Shown in pieces: positions 30,401 through 40,614 of a stretch of 64,000 bases of DNA (its first letter is position 1; every line of letters begins with the position of its first letter). The stretch is from the NCBI GenBank assembly GCA_030247855.1, contig JAPDRN010000010.1, positions 186,001 through 250,000 of the forward strand, read 5' to 3'. Both the position numbers and the translations under genes were made by a program. The stretch is from Knufia peltigerae (taxonomy: Eukaryota > Ascomycota > Eurotiomycetes > Chaetothyriales > Trichomeriaceae). The notes below the pieces were generated by a model. That model was not told the origin of the DNA, made no database searches, and worked only from the letters and a program-made list of their open reading frames with translations.

Positions 30401-31684
30401 ATGTCCTCGGACCTGACCTTCACCCAAGGCCTTATTCTTGGTCAAGTCTCGGTCGCTCTGTTTATTGCAGCGTTCATCAAGTTCTTTATATTCGGCGAGC
30501 CTCCTCCTCCTCCTTCCCGATCGGCCAATCGAATTCCTAAACACGTTCGGACACCCTCTCTTCACAGTGTCGCCTCGTCCAAAACCGCAGTTTCACAGTC
30601 TCTTCGAAACAAAGCCAGCTCGAATGTCCTCCGGCCAGTGCCCAACAATGCCACCGACATTGCTTCGATCCTGCGTAAAACGTATTACCATATACCGAAT
30701 CGACCCCACAAGAACAGCCATTCTACTCACCAGCCCGAAAGCTTGGACTGGTTCAATGTCTTGCTCGCGCAGACAATAGCGCAATATCGACAGACCGCGT
30801 ACAACCTTAGAGAAGGGACGGGAAGTACGCCCACGATACTGGCAAGCTTGGAAGAAGCAATCAATAATCCGGACAAGAGACCTTCGTACATCGACAAAAT
30901 CAAGATAACGGAGATTTCTATGGGGGAAGAGTTCCCAATCTTCAGCAATGTTCGAGTCATCTCAATTGAGGACGATGCTTCAAGCTCTACTGGTGGAAGG
31001 CTACAAGCTTTGATGGACGTGGATCTTTCAGATGACAACCTGACCCTCGCAATCGAGACTGCACTCATTCTCAACTACCCCAAACCCTTTTCTGCGGTCC
31101 TACCGGTTGCTCTCGCCGTTTCGGTGGTGAGGTTTTCAGGTACTTTATCCATCAGTTTCGTCCCTGCAACACAAGATGATCCAGAGGACGGAAATTCGAA
31201 AAAGAATGGTTCGACAGGAAAGCCCAAGACTAATTTGGCCTTCTCCTTCCTCCCTGACTATCGACTCGACCTCTCCGTGAGAAGTTTGATCGGCTCGCGT
31301 ACACGGCTACAAGACGTGCCCAAAATTGCACAACTTGTGGAAGCACGAGCTCAGGCATGGTTCGAAGAAAGAGTTGTAGAGCCTCGCGTACAGGTTGTTC
31401 CTTTGCCGGGCTTCTGGCCACGAATGGGCAAGGTCAGAGTCAGAGAAGGCCAGGATGACGACAGGCCGTCAACTCAGGACGAACACAGACCGTCTTCTTT
31501 CGTTGAGCGCAGAGAACAGCGGCCTACCGACGACTTCCCATCACAAGAAGAAACGGAGAGAATCTTTGAAGGTCTCAGATGGCGTACAGGTCGTGATCGA
31601 TCGAATAGCCAGGTCTTCGAGCATGACGATGATGGTGCAGCTCCACAATTGGCGCCATCAATGCCTGGAGCTCTACCAGTTTGA
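30401..31684 (+). CDS. MMM1: ERMES subunit Mmm1 (maintenance of mitochondrial morphology protein 1)
   Basis: A single exon of 427 residues. A short lumenal N-terminus (MSSDLTFTQGLILGQVS) is followed by one transmembrane helix (about residues 12-31, ending in FFIFGEPPPPP), a disordered Ser/Pro linker, and the SMP lipid-transfer domain from about 110 to 345 (ESLDWFNVLLAQTIAQYRQ, then SYIDKIKITEISMGEEFPIF, LPVALAVSVVRFSGTLSISF and FLPDYRLDLSVRSLIGSRTR). The protein anchors the ER-mitochondria encounter structure in the ER membrane with Mdm10, Mdm12 and Mdm34 and moves phospholipids between the organelles. An acidic, Arg-rich C-tail beyond the SMP domain is usual in filamentous fungi. The start and length agree with the family. 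Confidence 0.96.
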   Translation: MSSDLTFTQGLILGQVSVALFIAAFIKFFIFGEPPPPPSRSANRIPKHVRTPSLHSVASSKTAVSQSLRNKASSNVLRPVPNNATDIASILRKTYYHIPNRPHKNSHSTHQPESLDWFNVLLAQTIAQYRQTAYNLREGTGSTPTILASLEEAINNPDKRPSYIDKIKITEISMGEEFPIFSNVRVISIEDDASSSTGGRLQALMDVDLSDDNLTLAIETALILNYPKPFSAVLPVALAVSVVRFSGTLSISFVPATQDDPEDGNSKKNGSTGKPKTNLAFSFLPDYRLDLSVRSLIGSRTRLQDVPKIAQLVEARAQAWFEERVVEPRVQVVPLPGFWPRMGKVRVREGQDDDRPSTQDEHRPSSFVERREQRPTDDFPSQEETERIFEGLRWRTGRDRSNSQVFEHDDDGAAPQLAPSMPGALPV

Positions 31685-31782
31685 GAAGACGCCGAGCCCT
31701 GGCTTACCTCTTCCAACGCTCAACCTCTAACAATCGCAACAACGACTGTGCTGCGAAAACTGTTCAATAACATGGTCGCCTT

Positions 31783-32794
31783 TCACGCCACCTCGCCGCT
31801 ATTCCCGTCTGTTGGATACACCTTGCACCAGGGATTCTGGCCTGCTGGGCTGCAAACCGGTTTCCACCACAGGTGTTTCAAACAGATAGTTTCAAGGGCG
31901 AGCCATTCTTTGACCTGTAATGACGAGATGTGTCTTCTCAGCTGCTGCACATACAGCCCACGAGGGGCCATGGAGCTTGCGGCAATTTCGCCGCTGGTAA
32001 GAGTCCATAAGAGCACTTGACCATGCGGATCCCAGCAGTGTAGCCCCTCGCCTGCTTGAAGAATTTCGAAAAGCATGGAACTTACTGAGCCCTTATTCGT
32101 TGCGTTGGTGGTAGCTGAGTATATCCATTCACAGCCTTTGTATGCGCATCGGAGGTGCAGGGTTGTGGCATAAATAAACGCATGAAAAACGACAGACCAT
32201 TGCGTTGTGCATCGCAGCCAGGCTCCTTTGACTGGATTGTCATCCCTGCACTTTACTGGAACGGTGTTTGGCCACGAAGATGTGGTAGCCTGTCGAAGCA
32301 GTGTCATTCCATGATATCCATGGTACGAGTTACATTATAAGGCTCCGATATAGCAGCTGATGGGTTTGAATACTTACATGATCAAGAACCTTATGAAGGT
32401 ACAGGGATATTTGTTTACAGGCAGGGCATCGAATGGGTCTGTCCTGCCTTCACCAAGTCATATTTTCAGCCCGGGCAAGAGCTCATGGTGATAGTGAGTG
32501 CTCTTGTGAAGAAAAGTACTTGTTTGGTTCAACAGGCTGTGGGAAGATTTTATCTTGGTCGCCGTGGTCATCATGCCCGCTTTGCGCCGCCTTGCGCCGC
32601 CGCGTCAGTATGCTTCATGTCTGTATTCGAACAGCTGGATAGTCGCTTCTCTCTCAATTTTCGATGAACCTCTTTTGTGATGTGCGCTCGAACTTCACTC
32701 GAGCCGCCTCGAGGTCCTTTTTGGCCTTGGACCCGAACGGCTGGCTTCTTGTACTGACCCACACGAATCGGTTTTTATTATCGGTGCTGGCCAT
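31783..32794 (-). pseudogene. Decayed regulator gene (Fungal_trans_2 type, frameshifts and nonsense)
   Basis: Reading leftward, pieces of one protein family appear in the right order but in different frames. From the ATG at 32794 comes a start with NRFVWVSTRSQPFGSKAKKD. A one-base shift within about 20 nt leads to RAHITKEVHRKLREKRL near 32690-32640. Another frame gives GHDDHGDQDKIFPQPVEPNK near 32570-32490 and hits a TGA, then the family hallmark LGEGRTDPFDALPVN at about 32405-32455. Finally an open frame from 32307 to 31783 carries a C-terminal-like part (WSVVFHAFIYATTLHL, then HGQVLLWTLTSGEIAA). About 150 central residues are missing. Introns cannot explain shifts this close together. Homology is by recalled family pattern. 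Confidence 0.6.
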
Positions 32795-33525
32795 GGTGCG
32801 ATCACAACCGTCGATGTGTACGGGTCTCGTCCGGTTTTGTGTGAACTGCATTACATAGTGGTCATTAATTCTGATCCACGATGAGGCATGGACCCGGAAG
32901 AAGATCAGTGTCACCATATCGATAGCAGGTGGTGGTTCGAGGATATGTCGGCCGGACTTCCTCATGGTTGAGATTGCTGTTCTATCCCTCGTCTATTCAC
33001 CGTTGCAATCTATGCGAGTCTTAGCCTCTTATTTGCCAGGTCTTACAGAGCCTCTCGTCGATCTACCTTTCCCGACGGGTGCGCCGCTAGGTGACTGGCC
33101 TTGCATGATCGTCCTATATCAAGTACAGAGGAAGACGACTAGAAAGATGTGGAATATTGCATTCCACCATGTCCAGTACGCGGGTCAACAAGTGCGTACT
33201 ACCACGATAGGACAGCACTTGAAAAGATCTTGACCATCATTGTGATTCGCTTTGGTCAGAGCTTTCACACAGTACACTCTTCCAGAGTACTCGCTGAACA
33301 GATCGCCGACGAGCGCGGTTGCATAGTTGAAGATAGCACATCATCCTCGGTGCGTGGCAAACGACATAGGATGACTTGGATCAAGACCAAGAAGTGTTCA
33401 ATATTGTTCAATATTCATTATACATCACATATATTTGCTGTTTGCAGTTTTTGGTGTCCAAACTGTTTGAGATATCTCATGTCTCACTTTTTTGACTGGT
33501 CAAAAAGGGCGGTGCCTAAGGTAAT
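32795..33525. other. Intergenic, no supported gene
   Basis: About 730 nt between the pseudogene and the stop of the dioxygenase gene. Open frames here show no recognised family. Confidence 0.45.
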
Positions 33526-34263
33526 TTACGAAACAGCGACTGGCGCAGCAGCACCTCGGGTCTGTAGGTACGCTTTCCGATGTTGGTTCACATCCGTTTC
33601 GGCACCTCTGTTCAATGGGGTCCATTTAGGTTCGTCTTTGAAAAGTCGCATGGCTTGAATATACTGCAGAGAGTCCCTCGTGTTAGCGCAGCTTCTTCTT
33701 GATCCGTCCGTCCACGATGGAGGTACTTGTATTGTTTGGGCTTCTTACATTTTTCTCGTCCGTTGTGAATCGATGGTATATACCTGCGGGCAAGATGATC
33801 ATATCGTCCTTTTCCAGTCTGATGCGCACCCAGTCGTCGTTTTGGCTCCGGACGTCAAAGTAGCCCGCTCCGTCACGGACGTATCTGATCTCCTCATCTT
33901 CGTGGAGGTGTTCGGCGAAGAACATCTTGACCTTGTCCTCGTAGACGGCACCCATGGCGTCGGGGGACACGGTGATGACGTCCCTGTTCTTGTAGTCTCG
34001 GTCCTTGGCGATGGCGTCGACTTCCGACACTTGAGGGCAGTGGTAGTACAAAACGCCTAGGCTGGCGAGGTAGGAAGGGTCGACGTCCCGGCCGGAGTCG
34101 TGGGTCTGACGTTGGTCGCCCTGTTTGCAGGAGAGACGGGGGAATGTCAGTCTGATGTGAATAGAACAGCAAGGACGCTTTCAAAAAGGGACGACCCAAG
34201 GTCAGAGTCTTGTCAATCGATGAGACGACTTACCTCTTGGTTGTCGAACCAGTATGCCCTCAT
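33526..34263 (-). CDS. ADI1: Acireductone dioxygenase (methionine salvage)
   Basis: Three exons, 34263-34234, 34120-33749 and 33663-33526, give 179 residues, the same length as yeast Adi1 as I recall it. Introns are 113 and 85 nt and all joins are phase 0. The first exon codes only MRAYWFDNQE. The cupin metal site is intact: EHLHEDEE supplies the H-x-H-x4-E ligands and PAGIYHRF the last His. The C-terminus reads YIQAMRLFKDEPKWTPLNR. The enzyme oxidises acireductone to the 2-oxo acid precursor of methionine plus formate when iron-bound. It acts in the cytosol and nucleus. There is no operon-like context, and the neighbours are a pseudogene and an MDR reductase. Confidence 0.95.
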
Positions 34264-35066
34264 GTTTGGTTTTGCGCTTGCGGTGTTGTTAAAAGTTGTA
34301 GGGTAAGGAAGATGTTGGGTCGGCGGAAACTGAAAGATCAGCTGCTCGTGCGGGAAATATATAAACACCTTTTGTGGGATTTCGTAGGTGAGAGAAGAGG
34401 GCTTTTGCAGTTTTTGTCCTAGGTGCTTGATAAAATGGATTTGATTATTTGTTGTAAAGAGTTCTTAGGTGAGATTTGGGGAATTGTTGGTCGCTGAAGA
34501 GTTGACGCCATCGATCCGCCCATCATCATCGTCAAATGGCGGGGAAAAGAATCAGCACATGCGCCACTAATAAATCAATCAATGTTGGCTGGATCTTGCC
34601 GTTGCCTCGTTTGCCTATTTACACAACACCACAACACATCTGGTGGCTGCGGTTCATGTTCAACTGCATGCTATCCCCGACGTACTGTCACTGCTGTTGT
34701 CCCTGCTTATCCATCTGAGCCCTCCCTTTCCTGACCACTCCCCGCCGCATCCTGGTGATCGGCTTAAGATGAAGTCCAAATTCCAGGTATTTGAAGGAGC
34801 AAACTGTTTCGCAGCAATGTCACTCTGCCTACATTTCATCAACTGATCTTTAGCATTCGTTGAAATCCCGTGTCAAGTCGTCTTAATTATTAATTCTAGA
34901 CCGTACTCACTTCCGATTTCAAGCTCGCAACAGCGGCGAAAGCAACTCCTCTTGGTGTTTAGGGCATTCTATGACATTTTATGAACCGTTCGTGGTCCTT
35001 GCATTTCTGAAGATATTTATACTGACAGAGATATTGCAGTATCAGATTCGTATTGCAGTATTGTAC
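34264..35066. other. Intergenic, no supported gene
   Basis: About 800 nt upstream of the dioxygenase gene and downstream of the leftward MDR gene. Short frames only. It should include the ADI1 promoter. Confidence 0.45.
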
Positions 35067-36119
35067 CTACAATCCTGGGTGGAAGTTTGCCTTTGCCACC
35101 CTCTGCTTGGCCTTGTAGCCGTCCAGCAACTGATTGAGTTTGTCTGCATCTAGCCCTCTCACCACTTGATATGCCGTCGGATGAATCCTTTTCTCTTTCA
35201 GATATCCTGGCAATCTGGCCCAGAATGGCTTGCTCAAGTCTGGGTTCAAGAGCGACACCCCATATATGTCTTTCAGCTCATACTCAGTCTCGTTCAGTTT
35301 GACCTGAGACAGGTCTGGAGGTCCACTGGGCAGAAGTCTGGCCAATTTGCCCTTCTTCGATGTCGACAAGGCGTTGATGCCAATGTGCTGCGTTGGTGGC
35401 GGATTAACGGCATCGAACGCAAGTACCAAACCATCGCCTACAATGTCACGGATCCTGGCGGTGACTTGGTCTGGCGAGCCGTGACGATCGATTACATCGG
35501 TCGCACCGTACCCTTTCAATTCCAGAGGGTCGCCACCCACGACGACAATCCGTCCGATTCCCGCAAGTGCAGCAAGCTGTACACCGAATCTACCTGTATT
35601 GCTTCCTCCACCAAGAATCAAGATGGAGGTATCATTGTAGTTGAAATTATCAGCCTCTGGTGTCCACGGGGCAGGAATACCCAAGCCGTCATGGATCGCG
35701 AAGAGCGGAGCCAAGAGATTGCAAGGCAGGGTCGCGGCTTCGTCGTCGCTACATGTTTCGGGAACCTTTGCGCTATGGTCGACTTCGACTATTGCGTATT
35801 CTTGGAGCGCGTTTTGCGACCAACCAGCTGACTTGAAACATGCCTGTGTGAAGATGCGCTCCCCAGCTGCATATTTGGTCACACCTTCTCCGAGAACGGT
35901 CACTTCACCGACAACGTCGTTGCCCAAGACCCCAGGCAGGCCGTCTTTGACGAACAGCCCGTAATCACGAGCCTTTTGGTCATGAGGGTTGATGCTACCG
36001 ACTGAGACACGGACTTGCACCTGGCCTGGACCAGGATCGGGGATGGGCCAATTGCTGACCAAGGTGATTGGTTTACCCAGTGCCTCAACAACAAGTGCTT
36101 TTTGTGTTTTTCCGGACAT
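35067..36119 (-). CDS. MDR-superfamily zinc-free reductase (quinone / enoyl reductase type)
   Basis: A single exon of 350 residues from the ATG at 36119. The N-terminal GroES-like domain holds SVGSINPHDQKARDYG and GNDVVGEVTVLGEGV. The Rossmann domain contains ILGGGSNTGRFGVQLA at about residues 190-205, a variant of the GxGxxG nucleotide-binding loop. The structural and catalytic zinc cysteines of classical alcohol dehydrogenases are missing, which points to the NADPH-dependent quinone oxidoreductase or trans-enoyl reductase branch often found in fungal secondary metabolism. It lies at the left edge of an enzyme-rich accessory block and next to a regulator gene transcribed the same way. Substrate is unknown. 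Confidence 0.87.
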   Translation of the reverse strand: MSGKTQKALVVEALGKPITLVSNWPIPDPGPGQVQVRVSVGSINPHDQKARDYGLFVKDGLPGVLGNDVVGEVTVLGEGVTKYAAGERIFTQACFKSAGWSQNALQEYAIVEVDHSAKVPETCSDDEAATLPCNLLAPLFAIHDGLGIPAPWTPEADNFNYNDTSILILGGGSNTGRFGVQLAALAGIGRIVVVGGDPLELKGYGATDVIDRHGSPDQVTARIRDIVGDGLVLAFDAVNPPPTQHIGINALSTSKKGKLARLLPSGPPDLSQVKLNETEYELKDIYGVSLLNPDLSKPFWARLPGYLKEKRIHPTAYQVVRGLDADKLNQLLDGYKAKQRVAKANFHPGL

Positions 36120-36604
36120 TTTGTGATGCTGGAAAGAGTGTACAGCAATTGTTACGGTTCCAAGGCCAACTGACGTGAGATCAGATACGTCTATCGAATT
36201 TAAACAGGGGACAGGGTTCCGTGAATGACATTGATTTCAAAGCCAGGACTGAGCAGGGCTTTTAAAGTTGAATGCGGTAAATTCACCTTCTAGGAATGCG
36301 GACTCCAGAATCAGAATAGGTTCGGACAGTGTGGGACCCTGGAGCATTTTTGGATCGGGAGATGGTTTTTTCATTTCCGCAGTTCCCGATTGCTACAATA
36401 CTTCCCTTTGTTTTCAGCCATGGCCGCCTTCGAGTCCAGTGGAGTCAACCATAAAGCTAGAAATTCCGGCGGAAGTCTGGTTTCCTCAGAGGTATGCCTA
36501 GCAGAATATGGTGCATCACCAGGAATCATATAACCTGTGCAGGCCACTAAACTAAAAAAGACACCCATTGCGTCTTGCAGACGAGGAATATAGATTATGT
36601 CTGC
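36120..36604. other. Intergenic between MDR and regulator genes
   Basis: A 485-nt interval holding the presumed MDR promoter and the 3' end of the upstream regulator gene. Nothing else was recognised. Confidence 0.45.
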
Positions 36605-38060
36605 TCATGAAGATGGACCAACACGGTCGGAAAGTTCGTTACACTCATCCAACAGCATTGTCAAATTAAAAAGGTCCGGAATTCCAAGCCAAGCCGTCAA
36701 CAATCGACAGCAAGTATTGAGATCTCGCTGGCAAAGTCTTTTCACAGCGCAGATCAATCTCAGGGTTTTCCAAATCGATTGACAATGCCTATCCTGATTG
36801 GTTCTGTGTATTATGACGAAAAAGAGTTCTTCAGGGTAGACGAGATGATTTTGTGCCCGATCCACGATGTCCATTTCAACTGCGCGATAGCAGAGGTCAT
36901 CTTTCAGCAGACCTGCGCTTCCCAGGTCGAGGACGGTAAAGAATAAGACGCATGCAAGCCTTGCCCTATGCCATTTTCCAAGCGAGTATGGATCTTTCTT
37001 GTGTGGTGGCCGGCAAAGCACTGTCAGAATGGGGCTTGAGATTCCAGGACCTAAGCTGTCACTTGTCGTCACTCGGACCCCAAATTGTTGATGGAGCTTT
37101 CTCAGGAAGTCTTGTAGCTCCTGATTCGTCGCGCTAACGTGTGACGAGACCCTTTGAGGCTGCGCGATGGAGCCAGATATGGTTCTCAACACGACGGCCT
37201 CAACCAACAAAAGAAACGAGTAGAGATCTCGGTGCGTTCTCAGACGGCAAATCCCCCCGTTGATGTCAACCATTTGCTGGAGGGCACTCCAATGAGAATC
37301 CACCATATCAGTTTGATGAAGACATTCGCACAGACTGGCCAGCATAGCAACTGCCATCATGGTGCTGTAAGCTGGTACCGTTGGTGACTGAGAGAGCTGC
37401 GCAGAAACCTCTTTCAAAGCTTCATTCTCCAGCTCAGTTATGTTCAGAAGCGGAGTTTGACCGTGTTCATCCGCATAATTTCTTGCTACTATCGCCAGGA
37501 AGGCGTTGAAAGTTCCCGCAGTGTCACGGTAAACTCGTAGAAGCTGATGAGTGATCGGAGACCCGCCGGCATATTGAAGATCTGCGGAGCATTGTCAATT
37601 CGAAAACCCGTCCTACCGGAATTGGGACCTTACAATGCTGTAACAGTATCGCTTCCACATCCGACGGGCTTGGCACCGGCGGACTGATCACGGAATTCAA
37701 GTTTCCCGATGAGGCGGGGGAAAATGGGGAAGAGTACAATCGAAGGCCCCCATGTCCATCACCTGGAGCCTGACCGAAGTCCAAAGGCAGAGACTCAGGA
37801 GAAGTCCGGCTGGAGGAAAAACTCTCGCAGCGATATCCGAGCCAATCTTCTGATCGACCAGAATGGTCGTCCAGGGGGGACCAGAGATGAATTTCTTCGC
37901 CGGACTGGCGTTTGTATCTCCTCGCTTGTGGAGTCTTTTGATCTCGTCTCGCCTGACGATGGCGTCGCCGCATGATGTGCACCCGAATGGCCTCTTGCGC
38001 AGGCTTGCAGCGCCAGTCCACGGGTATGAACGTGAATGAGCCGTCATTTGAGTCTGCCAT
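36605..38060 (-). CDS. Fungal regulator-like protein lacking a zinc cluster (Fungal_trans_2 type)
   Basis: Two exons, 38060-37634 and 37581-36605, join through a 52-nt intron (gtaagg...gcag) into 467 residues. The N-terminus has FTFIPVDWRCKPAQEAIRVH followed by a basic run (MRRRHRQARRDQK), the pattern that opens zinc-less members of the regulator-like family. A Ser/Pro linker follows and then a helical domain (LLQHYLQYAGG, TMMAVAMLASLCECLHQ). No Zn2Cys6 motif is present. Its start faces the alpha/beta hydrolase gene at 38565 across about 500 nt, so the two share a divergent promoter region and may be co-regulated. It is a relative, by motif, of the gene at 13038 and of the pseudogene at 31783-32794. 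Confidence 0.8.
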
Positions 38061-38564
38061 TTGGGCGAACGATGCCCTGTCAATCAGCAGTCAATCTGAA
38101 GGGATTCATTTCAAGACAACGCCATCAAAGTTCCGAAGGCGTCGTGTTTGCGTCTCCGGTCAGAGAGTCCTGGTCCTGTCTTGAAGGACGTATGGACAAT
38201 GGAATCGGCTGAACGAGCTCGCCCACAAATTATTTGACCTCTGCAAAAGATGAAAAGAGGCGAGGGCGGCCGGATCGAAAATATGACGTTATCTTAAGAT
38301 TAGAGCTACTGCTTCCTCAATCCCCTCCCCACGGCCTGGACACTACCAACGTATCCACTTGCCGAATACGGCAAGCCAATACCACTTTAGGACGGTACAG
38401 GAGGCTCCTCCTTGGGTGCACCCCGGAATCCCCGTGGTCTTCACTCTCCGGCATATCATGCTGGTAGTACTCGGGGGCCTTCCACTCCGACACCTATTTA
38501 AGGACAAGACGTATCGGAGTCTGCTCGAGCCTTTCGTTCGCAGCCATTGCATTCTTAAGTCGCC
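38061..38564. promoter_or_regulatory. Divergent promoter region: regulator and hydrolase
   Basis: The 504 nt between the two start codons must serve both genes. The hydrolase side carries ATTTAAGGA-type TATA-like DNA near 38495-38503. No factor site can be named. Confidence 0.45.
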
Positions 38565-39788
38565 ATGTTGCAGCTTAGCTCTAACGCGCATTTTCATTTT
38601 GAGCTTCTCCGTATCCTTGCGACAGCCAGATCTTACGGAGCAGATGTAGCAGAAGTTCTCCGAGTCTGCCAGCGCATCAAGCCTGGGGATTTCGAGAGTT
38701 GGTACGAGGAGTTTCGACGGCTCGCGGACTGGGCAGAATCGACGGTTGGCGCCGAGAGCGAACACGACAGAGTGACGCTGAGGGACGCCTACTTTCGGAT
38801 ATCCAGATATCATTTCGCCTCTACTTTTTTCCTTGACGGCAATCGATCCGACCCCCGGTTGGCAGAAAGCTACCGACTCTGGAAGTCCTACTTCGACAAG
38901 GCGGCAAGTCTGCTCGCCATCCCTGCACAGCGCCACACTCTGGACGCCGGCGACTTTCAAATCCCTGTGATCCTGCTGCGCGCATCCCTGGATGATCGGC
39001 CCCGCTCATGCCTAATCATGGGGAGTGGTCTGGACGGATCGGCCGAAGAAATGCTCCATTTCCATGGCTTTGCAGCTCTCGAACGTGGGCACCATGTCAT
39101 CCTATATGAAGGACCTGGACAAACCAGTGTCCGCCGTGACCAGGGTCTGGGTTTTGTCCACGACTGGGAGAGAGTCGCCAGTCCAATCGTTGACTGGCTT
39201 GAACATGTCCCGTTCGTCGATTCGAGCAAATGTGGCTTGCTCGGCGTTTCCCTGGGTGGTTACCTGGCAGCGCGAGCCGCCACCGTCGAGCACCGACTTG
39301 CCGCCGTCATCCTCAACGATGCCATCTATGATTTTTCTGATGTCCTGGAACAGATGCTTGGCGAGTCCACCATGCAATACGAAGCCGCCGGTGACGTGGA
39401 CAATTTTCATGCCGCGGTCGAGCTGCAGTGCCAGTCAAACACCAAATTGAGATGGCTGACCCATCAACTGAGATGGGCTTTTGCGACAGAGACCATTCAC
39501 GAAGCTCTCCAGAAAGCCAGAAAGATGACGGTTTCCGGCAAGCTGAACAGTGTGCAGTGCCCAGTTTTCGTCGGCGACGCGGAACACGATCTCTTTGTAA
39601 GATCCGAGCAGCCTCCTTTGGTCGCGCAAGAGTTGGGCAAATGGGCCACTTACAAAAAGTTCACCAAGGCAGAAGCGGCAGAGGCGCATTGCCACCTGGG
39701 CGCTACCGCCTATGCGAATCAAGTCATGTTGGAATGGTTTGGGAAACAGGTGGCGGTGGTCGAGTCACAGAGCATACATCTCAAGTAG
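38565..39788 (+). CDS. Alpha/beta hydrolase, Ayg1 / dihydroxypseudooxynicotine-hydrolase type
   Basis: A single exon of 407 residues. A helical N-terminal cap (about 1-115) with HFELLRILATARSYGADVAE and WYEEFRRLAD is followed by a core with LIMGSGLDGSAEE, the G-x-P block ILYEGPGQTSVRRDQ, the nucleophile elbow GVSLGGYLAAR with its serine near residue 227, an acid near GDAEHDLF, and a late His in AHCHLGAT. This cap-plus-core layout is that of carbon-carbon hydrolases such as the melanin enzyme Ayg1, which shortens polyketide chains, and the bacterial nicotine-pathway hydrolase. It sits between a divergent regulator and a cupin gene. Substrate is unknown. No polyketide synthase lies in the window. 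Confidence 0.88.
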   Translation: MLQLSSNAHFHFELLRILATARSYGADVAEVLRVCQRIKPGDFESWYEEFRRLADWAESTVGAESEHDRVTLRDAYFRISRYHFASTFFLDGNRSDPRLAESYRLWKSYFDKAASLLAIPAQRHTLDAGDFQIPVILLRASLDDRPRSCLIMGSGLDGSAEEMLHFHGFAALERGHHVILYEGPGQTSVRRDQGLGFVHDWERVASPIVDWLEHVPFVDSSKCGLLGVSLGGYLAARAATVEHRLAAVILNDAIYDFSDVLEQMLGESTMQYEAAGDVDNFHAAVELQCQSNTKLRWLTHQLRWAFATETIHEALQKARKMTVSGKLNSVQCPVFVGDAEHDLFVRSEQPPLVAQELGKWATYKKFTKAEAAEAHCHLGATAYANQVMLEWFGKQVAVVESQSIHLK

Positions 39789-40026
39789 AAGAGCGATACC
39801 AGTCTCTGCGCCGGGTTTTTTCTCGGCTGGAACAATCGTTGGAGGCTACCACTATCCAGTCGATGTTGCTGTAGGTAGATTGAAAAGGCACCGTCAATAT
39901 GTTGCCCAAAGAGGGTTGTCTACTTTGCAATGTTTGTTGTGGTAGGCGAGAATGAGCGACCCAATTTTTGAATAAACGTTTGAAAAAAAAAACTGCTTTC
40001 TGAAGTATCCATCTCACCGGACTTCC

Positions 40027-40614
40027 TCAAACATCGTTGCCGCTTCTGACAAAAGACCCGGCGCCGCTACCAAGATCCTCCTTCAACCTCAGTCCGTTGA
40101 CCACCACTGGTTGACTATCTTGCAAGACATACAACATTCGTGCCCATTGTGTTGAGCTCGCATTCCTCCACGCGTGCATGGTACCACGCTGGATCACGAC
40201 ATCTCCCCTCTTCAGCCGGGTGCTGCTCCCGTCGTCCAAGTCGATGATCATTTCTCCCTCCAAGACGACACCGTAGTCCAGGCTTTGGGTGCGGTGGTAC
40301 ATGACACTCGTGTCCGTCCTCGACGGCTCGAAATCGACGAAGCGAATGACTGTACCGTTGGGGTTGACGATTCCAAGTTGGCCCGACGCCATCAATTCCC
40401 GGTGTTGGCAAAGGTCAATCTCATCGTTGAGTTCGACGGGGAACTTGGAAGATGTGTAGACCTCCGTGACGATCATCCCATGCTCGGGAAGTGGTCGGCC
40501 GACGGGTTTGTTGGCAAGATACATCGCCGCTTGCCCCGTCGAACTGTGCGTGGTGATGTTGACAGTGGGAGACTCTAGAGGCGACTGCAATCCATCCGGC
40601 TGAATTGTTGTCAT
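40027..40614 (-). CDS. Single-domain cupin protein, 195 aa
   Basis: A single exon from the ATG at 40614. The cupin core spans about residues 95-165: MYHRTQSLDYGVVLEGEM matches motif 1 loosely, with one clear His, and GDVVIQRGTMHAWRN matches motif 2 with its His and Asn. The N-terminal about 70 residues form a conserved-looking strand-rich lead (VGRPLPEHGMIVTEVY). Proteins of this kind occur in fungal secondary-metabolite and aromatic-degradation clusters as small decarboxylases, isomerases or dioxygenases. Motif 1 is incomplete, so metal binding is uncertain. Its start faces the acetate-type transporter gene across about 570 nt. Confidence 0.85.
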   Translation of the reverse strand: MTTIQPDGLQSPLESPTVNITTHSSTGQAAMYLANKPVGRPLPEHGMIVTEVYTSSKFPVELNDEIDLCQHRELMASGQLGIVNPNGTVIRFVDFEPSRTDTSVMYHRTQSLDYGVVLEGEMIIDLDDGSSTRLKRGDVVIQRGTMHAWRNASSTQWARMLYVLQDSQPVVVNGLRLKEDLGSGAGSFVRSGNDV

